Assembly (NCBI GenBank): GCA_036504595.1
Contig: DASXUX010000014.1
Coordinates: 213,861-277,860, forward strand
Source of the DNA: DASXUX01 sp036504595
GTDB lineage: Bacteria; Planctomycetota; SZUA-567; H5-PLA8
Length of the DNA: 64,000 nucleotides
Reading direction: 5' to 3'
A program made the position numbers and the translations under genes. Below the pieces are notes generated by a model. The model searched no databases. It had not been told where the DNA came from and saw only the letters and a list, made by a program, of their open reading frames with translations. Positions within the stretch are counted from its first letter, which is position 1. Every line of letters begins with the position of its first letter. Below are positions 42,298 through 50,966 of this stretch, piece by piece.

Positions 42298-43586
42298 TAC
42301 TGTTTCTTCTCCCGCAAGTAGCTGGGCAAGGGCAGCGGCTCTTTGACTGCCGCGCTCGCGCCCACCACGACGCTCTCGCCCGCGCGCAGTCCCGACTTGA
42401 TGATGATACCCTCCGTCAGGCGATTCCCAATTTCGACGGCCCGCGGCGACATGTTCGCGCCGTCGGAGACAAGCACCTGCGCTTTGTCGCCGTCCATCAG
42501 CACCGCGCGCTGCGGAACAATTACGCCTTTCGCGCCGGCGACCCGCACGACCGCCGACACAAAACTCCCCGCAACCAATGCGCCGCGCTCGCCCGGCGGT
42601 ATGCCAACGCGGAACGCGAACGTCCCGCGCTGCGTATCCACTTCGGGAATGACACGCGTGACCGGAAGCTCCAAGTCGGACTTCAACGCCGGGCTTCGCA
42701 GCAAGACTTTTGTTGCTGCACCAGTCTGCGCCAGGTACGCCTCCGGCAGATTCAGCTCCGCCTCCAGCGCGTCTTGCGTCGTCAGTTCCAGCACTTCGAC
42801 AAACGGCGCGCCCGAAACGTAGTCGCCCAGCCCCTTCATGCGCCGCGTCACCACGCCGTCGAAGGGCGCCTTCACGACAGTGTCTTTCAGATCGAGATTC
42901 GCCGCGTCGAGCGCCGTTTGCGTTTCTTTCACGCGCGCTTCGGCGACGGCAACTTCTGTTTTCGTCGCGCCGGCGACGGCTTCATCCAGGTGCGCTTGAG
43001 CCGCCAGCCGCTGCGCTTTGAGCAACTCCATTTCGAGCTGAACTTCCTCCAGCCGCTTAGCCGGCAGCGTGCGGTCCACTTCGACTAACCGAGAATAGCG
43101 CGCGAGATCCTTCTCGCGGTCCTTGATCCGCGCATCGAGCTCCGCCAGACCCGAGTGCAGCGCGTCGATCCGCTCCTTTCGTGTCGGCGCTTTCAGATTG
43201 GCGAGCGCAGCCTCTGCCGACGCAAGCGCCGCCTGCGCGGCTTCCACGTGCGACTTGAAGGTGCTCTGATCGACTGTGAAGAGCTTCTGCCCCGTCTTGA
43301 CGGCGACTCCAACATCCAGCGCCAGCCCGCTCTCGACGCAACACCAGTCGGTGATATGTCCGCTCAGCCGCGAGCCAATCAGCGCCTTGAAGCGCGGCAT
43401 GACGCGGCCGGTCGCAGTCAGTTCGCCGCTCTGAACTGGCTGAGCGGCGGCGATCGTGAGGCCCTCGGGTTCTCCACCAAAACAGAGCGCGCAGAACGCG
43501 AGCAGGAGCGCAGCGATCCCGGCGTGATGGGTGACGGGTGACGAGTGACGAGTGATGCGGATGGGGATTTTCATCTTCGATTCCAT
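42297..43586 (-). CDS. RND efflux periplasmic adaptor (membrane fusion protein)
   Basis: A 429-residue MFP/HlyD-type adaptor linking pump and outer-membrane channel. It has a signal peptide (IAALLLAFCALCFGGE), a lipoyl-like half (LIGSRLSGHITDWCCVESG), a long alpha-hairpin (about residues 95-215, rich in heptad-like Ala/Glu), the second lipoyl half (DTVVKAPFDGVVTRRMKGLG), a beta-barrel domain and a membrane-proximal domain. Residues about 11-20 (RHSSPVTHHAG) come from a GTGACGG-type heptamer array. The start at 43586 has GAGG 9 nt upstream; ATG 43574 is possible. Confidence 0.92.
   Translation of the reverse strand: MESKMKIPIRITRHSSPVTHHAGIAALLLAFCALCFGGEPEGLTIAAAQPVQSGELTATGRVMPRFKALIGSRLSGHITDWCCVESGLALDVGVAVKTGQKLFTVDQSTFKSHVEAAQAALASAEAALANLKAPTRKERIDALHSGLAELDARIKDREKDLARYSRLVEVDRTLPAKRLEEVQLEMELLKAQRLAAQAHLDEAVAGATKTEVAVAEARVKETQTALDAANLDLKDTVVKAPFDGVVTRRMKGLGDYVSGAPFVEVLELTTQDALEAELNLPEAYLAQTGAATKVLLRSPALKSDLELPVTRVIPEVDTQRGTFAFRVGIPPGERGALVAGSFVSAVVRVAGAKGVIVPQRAVLMDGDKAQVLVSDGANMSPRAVEIGNRLTEGIIIKSGLRAGESVVVGASAAVKEPLPLPSYLREKKQ
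43529..43557. repeat. GTGACGG/GTGACGA heptamer array in the adaptor signal peptide
   Basis: Four units of period 7 (GTGATGG, GTGACGG, GTGACGA, GTGACGA) lie in the 5' coding region. Kin arrays are at 32457, 50921, 61085 and 61141. Confidence 0.85.
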
Positions 43587-43597
43587 TCTTGCATGCC

Positions 43598-45166
43598 TCA
43601 CGGCTTCGTTTCTCCTCGCGAGGCTTTCAACAACCCTTCAAGCTCCGGAAACTGGCGCAGGTCCGCGGGCGGCATGAACTCGAGAAGCTTCGCGAGATTG
43701 TCGAGCGACGGACCGGGTTCGAACGGCGGCAACTTTGCAGACTCAACTGTCTTGCCGGGCTCGGCAACCTGCGCCAGTTCCGCCAGAGCCGAGGACTCGA
43801 TCTGAAAAACCGCGATCTGCTGTTCGGTCTGTGCCGCATCCAACTGCACGCGCGAAAGATACATTTCCGAAAGCGCGCGGATCGCGTCGGTTCCGGTTTC
43901 GAGGCCCTCAAGGTATTTGCTGACGACTTGCCGCAAGGCTTCCTGGCGCGCCTTCACGACGGCTTCGCGCGCCGCAACAGTGTCGTGCATCGAATAAAGC
44001 TGCAGCACGCCGAAATCGACTTCATACATCACACCCAGTGAGAGCAGCAGCGTGCGCTCCTCTTCAACCGGAATATTTTTCTCCGCGCGCTGGAAACGCC
44101 ACCACTGCGAGCCGCTGTCGAGCAGCGAGTCGGCAACCTGCACGCCCAGGCGGAAGAAGGATGGATTCACGACGAGCGAAGAACTGGTCCAATCGAAACT
44201 CGTTTGCCCATCCAGGCGCGGCAGCATCCGCGCGAACTGCTCGCGAACATTCAGCGCCGCGATGCGCCGCTCGCGATCCTGCGCGGACAGTTCAGGCCGG
44301 TTCTGCAGAGCGCTCTCCTCAAGTTTCTGGATTTCGGCGAGCGTCGGAAGCCGCGCGCCGGCTGGCGCGGTCTCCTCTATGTTGAACGCGACGCCGGCCG
44401 GCAGCGACATGCTTTGAGCCAGAATGATGCGCGCCTCTTCAATGCGACGCCGGAAGGTCGCCCATTGTTCGGCGGCTTGAGCCAGCCCGGCTTCCACGAC
44501 CGCGGTGTCGGCGCGCGAGGCCAACCCTTCCCGTTCGAGCGACTGCGAGACTTTGAGCAGTTCGCGCGCGGCGAGTAGCCCCACGCGAATGAGTTTCTCC
44601 TGCCGCTGCAGCGAGGCGAGGCGCGCGTAGGCGATGCGAACGTCGCGGATGAGCGTCTGCCGAGTGCGCTCAAGGACGAGCACTTCCTGCTGCCGGCGGT
44701 CTTTGGCGGCCTGCCACGCGTAATACGTCGCGCCCCAATCCAGAATGGGAATGACGGCGCGAAGGTTGAACGCGCTGACGCTCTGGTCTTCCATTTTGGC
44801 GGTGAACTTGTCGATCTTCGCAAGTCCCGCGTTGGTGCGATGCGAACTGCTCAATGCCATGTCGCCTTTGGGCAGACCGCCCGCCATGGCCAGCCGCACA
44901 TCTTCGTCCTGGAGGGCGAGGTGAAGCTGCCGCACGCGATAGTCCAGGTTGTTCTGCAGGGCGATCTCGATGCATCGCTGCATGCTTAAAGGAGTGGACG
45001 TGTCGATCTTCAGATCTGCAACGCGCTGGTTGAGCACGGACTGAAAACGCCCGGCTTCCTCCGGCCGCTTCACGCGCGTCGGCGCGCAGCCGATCAACAG
45101 GAGGAGTGCCACGACGGCAAGCCCCCGCTCAATTCGCAATTCGCAATCCGCAATCCGCAAGCTCAT
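43598..45166 (-). CDS. TolC/NodT-family outer-membrane efflux channel
   Basis: A 522-residue outer-membrane factor. A lipoprotein-type signal ends in VALLLLIGCAPTRV with a lipobox Cys. Two long helical repeats contain the OMF pattern (ALQNNLDYRVRQLHLALQDED; LAKIDKFTAKMEDQSVSAFN; VKARQEALRQVVSKYLEGLE). It forms the exit duct of the pump. The first 14 residues after Met (RIADCELRIERG) come from a GATTGCG heptamer array. The start ATG overlaps the tetR stop as ATGA, so translation is coupled. Confidence 0.88.
   Translation of the reverse strand: MSLRIADCELRIERGLAVVALLLLIGCAPTRVKRPEEAGRFQSVLNQRVADLKIDTSTPLSMQRCIEIALQNNLDYRVRQLHLALQDEDVRLAMAGGLPKGDMALSSSHRTNAGLAKIDKFTAKMEDQSVSAFNLRAVIPILDWGATYYAWQAAKDRRQQEVLVLERTRQTLIRDVRIAYARLASLQRQEKLIRVGLLAARELLKVSQSLEREGLASRADTAVVEAGLAQAAEQWATFRRRIEEARIILAQSMSLPAGVAFNIEETAPAGARLPTLAEIQKLEESALQNRPELSAQDRERRIAALNVREQFARMLPRLDGQTSFDWTSSSLVVNPSFFRLGVQVADSLLDSGSQWWRFQRAEKNIPVEEERTLLLSLGVMYEVDFGVLQLYSMHDTVAAREAVVKARQEALRQVVSKYLEGLETGTDAIRALSEMYLSRVQLDAAQTEQQIAVFQIESSALAELAQVAEPGKTVESAKLPPFEPGPSLDNLAKLLEFMPPADLRQFPELEGLLKASRGETKP
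45126..45160. repeat. GATTGCG/AATTGCG heptamer array at the 5' end of the OMF gene
   Basis: About five units of period 7 directly follow the start codon. A kin array with an inverted arm is at 51782-51846. Confidence 0.85.
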
Positions 45167-45780
45167 CTGATTCCCATGCCCCCGCTCAGGAATCCCCAGA
45201 TGATGCGGAACTGATCCTCGACCGACGGCGGATCCTCCTGGCAACTGAACTGTTCAAAGAAACCGGCCAAGATCAGCGTCATGTAGCCTTCCAGCATTTC
45301 CGGCGAGAAGTCGCGCCGTATTTTGCCGCGCGACTGGCCGGTGCGGATCGTCTTGAGATCTTCTTGTCGGCGGCGTTCCCATTGCGCACGCGCAGGTTCA
45401 GGAAATGACGCCAGAGGGTCGGCGGACTTATGCGGAACGCTGGTATGGAAGAGCCGCGAGACCGCGCGATGTTCGTGGATGTATTCGATCGAGCAGCGCA
45501 CGTTCTTCTGAAGCTGCTCGACCGGGTCGCTGCTTGTCGCGGTCGCTTCGTCAATGCGCCGCACGATCACAGTCGTGTGCTTTTCGAGAATGGCGTTCAG
45601 CAGATCCTGCTTGTTTTCGAAGTACTGATAGAGCGTCCCGGGCGCGCAGCCGGCCTGAGCGGCAATATCCCGCATCGTGACAGCCTCAAAGCCGCTGCGC
45701 GTCATCACCTTCTCGGCGGCCTCGACCAGCAGTTCGGCGGTGGCGTCTCGTCTCCGCTGCTTAAAAGATTCTTTGTTCAT
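45163..45780 (-). CDS. TetR-family transcriptional regulator of the efflux operon
   Basis: A 205-residue repressor. The N-terminal DNA-binding domain is clear: ATAELLVEAAEKVMTRSGFE, VTMRDIAAQAGCAPGTLYQY and FENKQDLLNAIL. The C-terminal helical domain would bind the inducer. It is the first gene of a four-gene minus-strand operon with the pump, which suggests drug- or metabolite-induced self-regulation. An inverted repeat at its promoter (45792-45805) fits an autogenous operator. Confidence 0.93.
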   Translation of the reverse strand: MNKESFKQRRRDATAELLVEAAEKVMTRSGFEAVTMRDIAAQAGCAPGTLYQYFENKQDLLNAILEKHTTVIVRRIDEATATSSDPVEQLQKNVRCSIEYIHEHRAVSRLFHTSVPHKSADPLASFPEPARAQWERRRQEDLKTIRTGQSRGKIRRDFSPEMLEGYMTLILAGFFEQFSCQEDPPSVEDQFRIIWGFLSGGMGIR

Positions 45781-45791
45781 AAGCCCTCGTT

Positions 45792-45832
45792 TGAACGGCT
45801 GTTCAGAATATTGATCCTCTGTTTGTATTCAA
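45792..45832 (-). promoter_or_regulatory. Predicted promoter and TetR operator of the efflux operon
   Basis: On the minus strand TTGAAT (45827-45832) and TATTCT (45805-45810) are 16 bp apart. TGAAC-ggct-GTTCA (45792-45805), a perfect inverted repeat, starts at the last base of the -10 box, where a TetR dimer would block transcription. A TTTGT...ACAAA pair lies further upstream. Confidence 0.55.
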
Positions 45833-45954
45833 GAACAAATGTGCAATTCCCGAGACCTATTACATTTCATTCATGCCTCAGGATTTGCCAAACGCTCGCG
45901 CAGACTGTGCCCTACTCAGAAGTGAAGAAGGGCAATTTCCCGGAGGACTTACAC

Positions 45955-46875
45955 ATGAAGCGAGCGTCGTGGCTGGTTTTCTCTCTGGCTCTGGCATTCA
46001 GCTCTGGATTCAACCTTCAGGCTGGTGATGGCGAGCACGGAAAACATCGTGAACGCGCCGCTCGCGACGGGGACAAGGAGGTCAAGCCGGAGCACGCCGA
46101 ACTGAAGGCGGCGCTCGACGACGAGATCAAGTCGCTCGATGCCGACAAAGATGGCAAAGTCGATCACGGCGAAGGCCATGCGGCGCTGAAGAAACTCCGG
46201 GCAAAACTGGATGCCGATGGGGATGGCAAGATCGATCACGGCGAGCTTCGCAAGTTGAAAGAGAACCATCCGCTGATGTATGAGCGCGTGATGAAGCGCA
46301 TCCGCGAACACAGGGAAAAACTCGCCGGGGCGCGTGAGGCAAAGGAAGAGCGGCGGGAATCGAAGACCCCGGAAACTGCCGGCGACCGCGAGAAGCGCCG
46401 CGAAGGTTACGTGGACGGGCGCGAGCAACATCAGCAGAAACGTATCGACCACGGCATCGCGAAGGGCTATCTGACGCCTGATGAAACGGCGAAGCTCCAG
46501 TCGATGGAGAAGAACATCGCGGACACCGAAGCATCCTTCAAGAGCGACGGCAAACTCAGCAAAGACGAAACGAAGCAATTGCGTGGCATGCTCGACCAGG
46601 CCAGCGTGCAGATCTGGGCCCAGAAGCACGACACCGAAGGCAACCAGATGCCGACCTACCGCTTGGGGAAGAATGTTTTCGCGCGCGATGAGTTCACGAG
46701 TCAACTCGAGGCCGGCGACATGACGGGCTCGCAGGCCCGCGCGCTGCTGAAGGAGTTCCGTGAAGCAGCGGCCGCCAAACGCCGCTTGTCCAACGACGAC
46801 CTGAGCGCCGACGAACGCGCCAAGCTGCAGGGCGTCTACAACGACTTCCTGAACAAGCACTTTGAAGTGCGCTAA
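45955..46875 (+). CDS. Secreted EF-hand protein, helical and highly charged
   Basis: A 306-residue protein with a signal peptide (WLVFSLALAFSSGFNLQAGD). Two EF-hand loops, DADKDGKVDHGEG and DADGDGKIDHGEL, lie at about 62-75 and 90-103. The rest is charged helix (Lys/Glu/Arg) with a segment RIDHGIAKGYLTPDETAKLQ that recurs, degenerate, as later 'LSKDET' and 'LSADERAKLQ' units. Its function is unknown; calcium-dependent surface association is possible. GGAGG lies 8 nt before ATG 45955. It is divergent from the efflux operon. Confidence 0.8.
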   Translation: MKRASWLVFSLALAFSSGFNLQAGDGEHGKHRERAARDGDKEVKPEHAELKAALDDEIKSLDADKDGKVDHGEGHAALKKLRAKLDADGDGKIDHGELRKLKENHPLMYERVMKRIREHREKLAGAREAKEERRESKTPETAGDREKRREGYVDGREQHQQKRIDHGIAKGYLTPDETAKLQSMEKNIADTEASFKSDGKLSKDETKQLRGMLDQASVQIWAQKHDTEGNQMPTYRLGKNVFARDEFTSQLEAGDMTGSQARALLKEFREAAAAKRRLSNDDLSADERAKLQGVYNDFLNKHFEVR

Positions 46876-47013
46876 ACACGATTCCTCGTGGTACGCGAGG
46901 ATCTCGCCTGTAGTACCGCCGCACCTTTCGCGCCTGGCGTTCTAATACGTTGCGTGAATAGCTTCCCGCCATATGCTTCAGGTCACCCCACACAATGAGG
47001 GAACCTGAAAACC

Positions 47014-49998
47014 ATGAAAACTCATTCATTGGCGTTCATCGCGCTCGTCTTCGGCGCTATTTTCGTCCAGCCCAGTGCACGCGCGGCGGAAGGTGCTGCG
47101 CCTGTGGAAGCGGCGGCTGTGCGCACGCTGTCAGGGACGTGGCTGCTAGCCACGGATCCGGGCAACAAGGGGCGAGACGAGCGCTGGTTCGAAAAGGCGC
47201 GGCCCGAGGCCAAAGAAGCGGCTGTGCCTGGGGTCATCCAGCAGGTGTTTCCGGGATACCACGGCGTGGCGTGGTACTGGAACACTTTTGTGGTGAAGGC
47301 TGCAACAGGGCAGGCTGGACAGCCTGCCCCACAGCGCCACTTGCTGCGGTTTGGCGCGGTGGACTATCTGGCGGACGTGTGGGTGAACGGGACGCACGTG
47401 GGTTCGTACGAAGGCGGCGAAACGCCGTTTGAATTCGATGTCACGGCAGCGCTGAAGTTCGATGTGGAGAATGTGCTGGCGGTGCGCGTAATCAACCCAG
47501 GCAACACGCCGATCGACGGAGTCGCCCTCAACCAGACGCCGCATCGCAACAAGGTGGTTTCGCCGCGCTGCGGGAGCAGCTTCGACTATGGCGGGATCAT
47601 GTATTCGGTGGAATTGCGGCGGGTGCCGGCGGTCTATGTCTCGGACGTTTTCGTGCGGCCCGACGTGAAAAGCGGCAGCATCGGCACGACGATTTCGGTG
47701 CGCAACTCCGGCGACAAGAGTGTCGCCGCCACCATCGAACTGAACGTCGCGACCTCGGCTGGCGGCGATGTCGTGCAGGCCATCGAGCAAAAGGTGGAAC
47801 TGCCGGCGGGCGAGTCGTCGCATGAGTTGGCGCTGACGGTTTCGCAACCGCGGTTGTGGAACTTGGACGATCCGTATCTGTATCGTGTGACGGCGAAAGT
47901 GAGTGCCCCCTCACCCCTAACCCCTCTCCCTCGCGGGGGAGAGGGGGACCGGAGCGCCGGCGCTGCTCACCAGCAATCGGTGCGCTGCGGGTTCCGCGAT
48001 CTTCGCGTCGTGGACGGTTATTTTCAGCTCAACGGAAAGCGCATTTTTTTGAAGAGCACCCACACGGGCAATCACATACCGATGGGGCAGGTGGCGCCGG
48101 TGATTGCGGATTATGTGCGGCGCGATGCAATTTACGCAAAGGCTTCGGGCTTCAACACGATCCGCTTCATTTCGGGCATGGCGTATCCGGAGCAGCTCGA
48201 TTTTTGCGACGAACTGGGGCTGATGGTTTACGAGGAATGCCTGGCGGGCTGGTGCCTGGAGAATTCACCCAAGATGGGCGAGCGCTTCGATCGCGCGACG
48301 AGCGACATGGTGCGGCGAGACCGCAATCATCCGAGCGTGACGATCTGGGGCCTGATGAATGAGACGCCCGACGGGCCGGTCTTCCGCCAGGCGGTCAGCT
48401 TCCTTCCGAAGCTTCGCAAACTGGACCCCACGCGACTGGTGCTGCTGCACAGCGGACGCTGGGACGGCGATCCGAAGGTGGGATCCGTGAGCAACCCCGG
48501 CGGCACGCAGTGGGAGGCGACGTGGGGCGTCGAAGGCCCCGACGCGCCAAAAACCGGCATGAAATGGGGCGGCTACGTCGATCGCGCGGGCGACGCGCAC
48601 GTTTATCCCGGCACGCCGCACACGCCGCAGACGGTCAAGTTTATCCGCGAGCTTGGCCGCGACACGAAGCCGGTGTTTCTCTCGGAGTACGGCATCGGCA
48701 GCTTGATGAACGTGATCAAAGAGTGGCGCGGCTTTGAGCAGGCCGGTGCGCGGCCCGATCTGGAAGACGCCGCGATGGTGCGGGCTCAGAGTCAGGCCTT
48801 CATGGCGGACTGGAAGCGCCTGGGCTTTGACGACGTGTACGCCTTCCCGGAAGACTTGCTGCGCGAGAGCCAGCGGTTGCATTCGCGTCAGCGCACGCTC
48901 GGGTTCGACCTGGTCCGTTCGAACCCGAAGCTGTGCGGCTACAACCTGACGGGCATGCTCGACCACGCGATAACTGGCGAAGGGCTGTGGACGTTCTGGC
49001 GGCAGTGGAAGCCGGCGACGTTCGACGCGGTGGCCGACGGGTGGTCGCCGCTGCGCTGGTGTTTGTTCGCCGACCCGCAGCACGGTTATTCGGGCAAGGA
49101 AATCACTGTCGAAGCGGTGCTGGCGAGCGAAGACGCGCTGAAGCCGGGCGAATATCCGGTGCGCTGCCGGATCACTGGACCTGCGGGCGTGGCCTGGGAG
49201 AAAGCCGCGACGGTGAAGATTCCCGACCCGGCGCCCTTCGCGATTCCGGCGATTCGCGAGACGGTCAAGCTGGAGGGGCCGGCGGGGCAATACACTTTCG
49301 CGGCAAACCTGGAGAGCGGAGGCGCGCCGACGGGCGGACGGCTGACGTTCTATCTAACTGCGCCTGATTCGCTGCCGAAGCTGATTGGCGAGGTGGCGCT
49401 GTGGGGCATCGACAAGAAAACGGAAGACTGGCTGACGGCGCGCGGGCTGACGTGTCGGCAGTTCAATGCTGAAGCGCCGGCGCAGCGTGAACTGATTCTG
49501 GTCGGCAAACCGGATGGCGAAAAAAGTCCGGCGGTTTGGGAGGCTCTGACGCAGCGGTTAGCGAAAGGTTCGACCATCGTATTCGTGAGCGCTCACCCGT
49601 TCCGCCACGGCAAGGCTGGCATGAACTGGTTGCCGCTGAAGAACAAGGGGCGCTGCATTTCCTTCAATGATTGGCTGTATCACAAGGAGTGCGTGACGCG
49701 GCGGCACGCGGTCTTTCAAGGTCTGCAAGGTCCGGGCATCATGGATTGGGATTACTACGGCCCGGTCGTCCCGCACGAAGTTTTCGAGGGCCAAGACACG
49801 CCGGACGACACGATGGTGGCGTCGTTCGTCACCGGATACTACGACTATCCGAACGGCTACGGCTGCGGGTTGCTGATGGCGGCGTACAAGTCTGGAGAGG
49901 GCCGGTTCATTCTGAGCACGCCGTACATTTTGGAAAACCTGGGCACGCATCCAGCGGCGGACCGGTTGCTGGTGAACTTGATCAGGTATGCGCAGTGA
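47014..49998 (+). CDS. Glycoside hydrolase family 2-like protein, secreted
   Basis: A 994-residue protein with a signal peptide (IALVFGAIFVQPSARAAE). Domains: sugar-binding jelly roll (RFGAVDYLADVWVNGTHVGS), an Ig-like domain, a TIM barrel (GFNTIRFISGMAYPEQ; WGLMNETPDG with the acid/base Glu; PVFLSEYGIGSLM with the likely nucleophile Glu), and a C-terminal glutamine-amidotransferase-like region. It probably cleaves beta-galactosides, -mannosides or -glucuronides. Two palindromes are translated in it, at residues 99-106 and about 298-318; the second sits between the Ig-like and catalytic domains. Confidence 0.87.
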   Translation: MKTHSLAFIALVFGAIFVQPSARAAEGAAPVEAAAVRTLSGTWLLATDPGNKGRDERWFEKARPEAKEAAVPGVIQQVFPGYHGVAWYWNTFVVKAATGQAGQPAPQRHLLRFGAVDYLADVWVNGTHVGSYEGGETPFEFDVTAALKFDVENVLAVRVINPGNTPIDGVALNQTPHRNKVVSPRCGSSFDYGGIMYSVELRRVPAVYVSDVFVRPDVKSGSIGTTISVRNSGDKSVAATIELNVATSAGGDVVQAIEQKVELPAGESSHELALTVSQPRLWNLDDPYLYRVTAKVSAPSPLTPLPRGGEGDRSAGAAHQQSVRCGFRDLRVVDGYFQLNGKRIFLKSTHTGNHIPMGQVAPVIADYVRRDAIYAKASGFNTIRFISGMAYPEQLDFCDELGLMVYEECLAGWCLENSPKMGERFDRATSDMVRRDRNHPSVTIWGLMNETPDGPVFRQAVSFLPKLRKLDPTRLVLLHSGRWDGDPKVGSVSNPGGTQWEATWGVEGPDAPKTGMKWGGYVDRAGDAHVYPGTPHTPQTVKFIRELGRDTKPVFLSEYGIGSLMNVIKEWRGFEQAGARPDLEDAAMVRAQSQAFMADWKRLGFDDVYAFPEDLLRESQRLHSRQRTLGFDLVRSNPKLCGYNLTGMLDHAITGEGLWTFWRQWKPATFDAVADGWSPLRWCLFADPQHGYSGKEITVEAVLASEDALKPGEYPVRCRITGPAGVAWEKAATVKIPDPAPFAIPAIRETVKLEGPAGQYTFAANLESGGAPTGGRLTFYLTAPDSLPKLIGEVALWGIDKKTEDWLTARGLTCRQFNAEAPAQRELILVGKPDGEKSPAVWEALTQRLAKGSTIVFVSAHPFRHGKAGMNWLPLKNKGRCISFNDWLYHKECVTRRHAVFQGLQGPGIMDWDYYGPVVPHEVFEGQDTPDDTMVASFVTGYYDYPNGYGCGLLMAAYKSGEGRFILSTPYILENLGTHPAADRLLVNLIRYAQ
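47308..47329. repeat. GGGCAGGCTGGACAGCCTG hairpin inside the GH2 gene
   Basis: A GGGCAGGCTG/CAGCCTGCCC hairpin is read in frame as GQAGQPAP. The same hairpin lies at 18188-18211 upstream of tagA. Confidence 0.88.
47906..47965. repeat. CCCCTNA heptamer hairpin inside the GH2 gene
   Basis: Three heptamers and the GGGGGAGAGG return arm are translated as SAPSPLTPLPRGGEGDRSAG, the same peptide pattern as at the MetH N-terminus. Copies are at 18131, 28398 and 50776. Confidence 0.9.
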
Positions 49999-50061
49999 GG
50001 AAGTGCTGAGGGCCGCAGCCACGCAGGAGGCGGGAGCGGTAAAGGCAAAAAGCCACGACTT

Positions 50062-50100
50062 CAACACAGAGGCACGGAGAACGCAGAGGTCACAGAGGTT
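50062..50100. repeat. CACAGAGG-type repeat, half copy
   Basis: TTCAACACAGAGGCACGGAG and onward matches the left half of the palindrome at 3984 and 26966. It lies between the GH2 stop and the convergent nucleotidyltransferase stop. Confidence 0.8.
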
Positions 50101-50101
50101 T

Positions 50102-50728
50102 TTAGGGCTGCAGTTCGCGGCGGGCTTCGTCTGCCAGTTGCAGGAATTCAGTGCGGAAGGCTTCCGGGAGTTGGCTACAAATGTCGTCAATCTGCGGCAA
50201 GTGGGATTTCAGGAGTTGTACAACATCGGCAAGATCCTGCCTGCGATGCGCGTCGAGTTTCAGACGGATGACAGCCGGAAGGGTAGCGAATCCGCAGTTT
50301 GGCCCCAATTCGCTCGGGTGCGGCAGCGGAAAGTGGGCGCCCTTCAGGGTGGTACCTTCCTTGAGCACGTCAACTGTGGCACCAGTTTCCTTATTGCGCA
50401 GAGCGAAATTGGGCTCGATCGCGAACCCCATCTCGCGAAGTTTTTCGATTACCTCCGAGAAGTGCTCTGCATCGACGACGATATCGACGTCATCCGTCCA
50501 GCGTACGTATCCGTGCTCCTGGACGGCGAGGCCACCGATGAAGCAGGCATACGCGCCATTGATCTGGCGGACGGCTTTACGCAGAAGAAGCACGGCATTG
50601 CACAACGCTGACGGATCGGCATCCACCTTGCGTCCTCCGGCAATTTCGGCGACAGCATGCTGCACGGCCAGCAAACGCGCCGCTCGCGATGCAACCTGCT
50701 CCTCAACTTCTTGGACGGCGTGCTCCAT
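50102..50728 (-). CDS. MNT/AbiEii-type nucleotidyltransferase-fold protein
   Basis: A 208-residue protein. The nucleotidyltransferase-fold signature is FIGGLAVQEHGYVRWTDDVD followed by IVV: the helix-turn GG then the acidic pair DxD at the TDDVD site. RLKLDAHRRQDLADVVQLL near the C-terminus is typical of AbiEii/DUF1814-like proteins, some of which are toxins. No partner gene is adjacent, so a toxin-antitoxin role is not supported. The start is ATG 50728, from the compact helix start MEHAVQEVEEQV. Confidence 0.72.
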   Translation of the reverse strand: MEHAVQEVEEQVASRAARLLAVQHAVAEIAGGRKVDADPSALCNAVLLLRKAVRQINGAYACFIGGLAVQEHGYVRWTDDVDIVVDAEHFSEVIEKLREMGFAIEPNFALRNKETGATVDVLKEGTTLKGAHFPLPHPSELGPNCGFATLPAVIRLKLDAHRRQDLADVVQLLKSHLPQIDDICSQLPEAFRTEFLQLADEARRELQP

Positions 50729-50775
50729 ACGCGTACTGTACCACATTGGGCGGCGTTGCGGAAGATGGCTGCGAG

Positions 50776-50940
50776 GCCCCCTCACCCCTAACCCCTCTCC
50801 CTCGCGGGGGAGAGGGGGACCGGAGCGGCGCGCGGGAACGCCCGCACGGCAGAAGCGCTGGGGCGCGCCTGCGGCGTTTTTGCCTCCGTTCCCTCACGGT
50901 CGCGGTTCTGTTGGCGCCGCTCGTCACTCGTCACGCGACG
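50776..50940. repeat. CCCCTNA hairpin, GGTCGCGGTTCTG repeat and CGTCACT heptamers
   Basis: The hairpin (50776-50835) is followed by a GCGGGAACGCCCGC hairpin, then CCCTCACGGTCGCGGTTCTG (50886-50910) and CTCGTCACTCGTCACGCGAC (50921-50940). Together they fill the divergent gap upstream of the kinase gene. Confidence 0.85.
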
Positions 50941-50966
50941 GACGGTGCGCTATAAAGATTTTCACG

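Noticed and set aside
50102..50728. An AbiE-type toxin-antitoxin system.
   Set aside because: The nucleotidyltransferase fold is present, but no AbiEi-like antitoxin gene is adjacent on either side.
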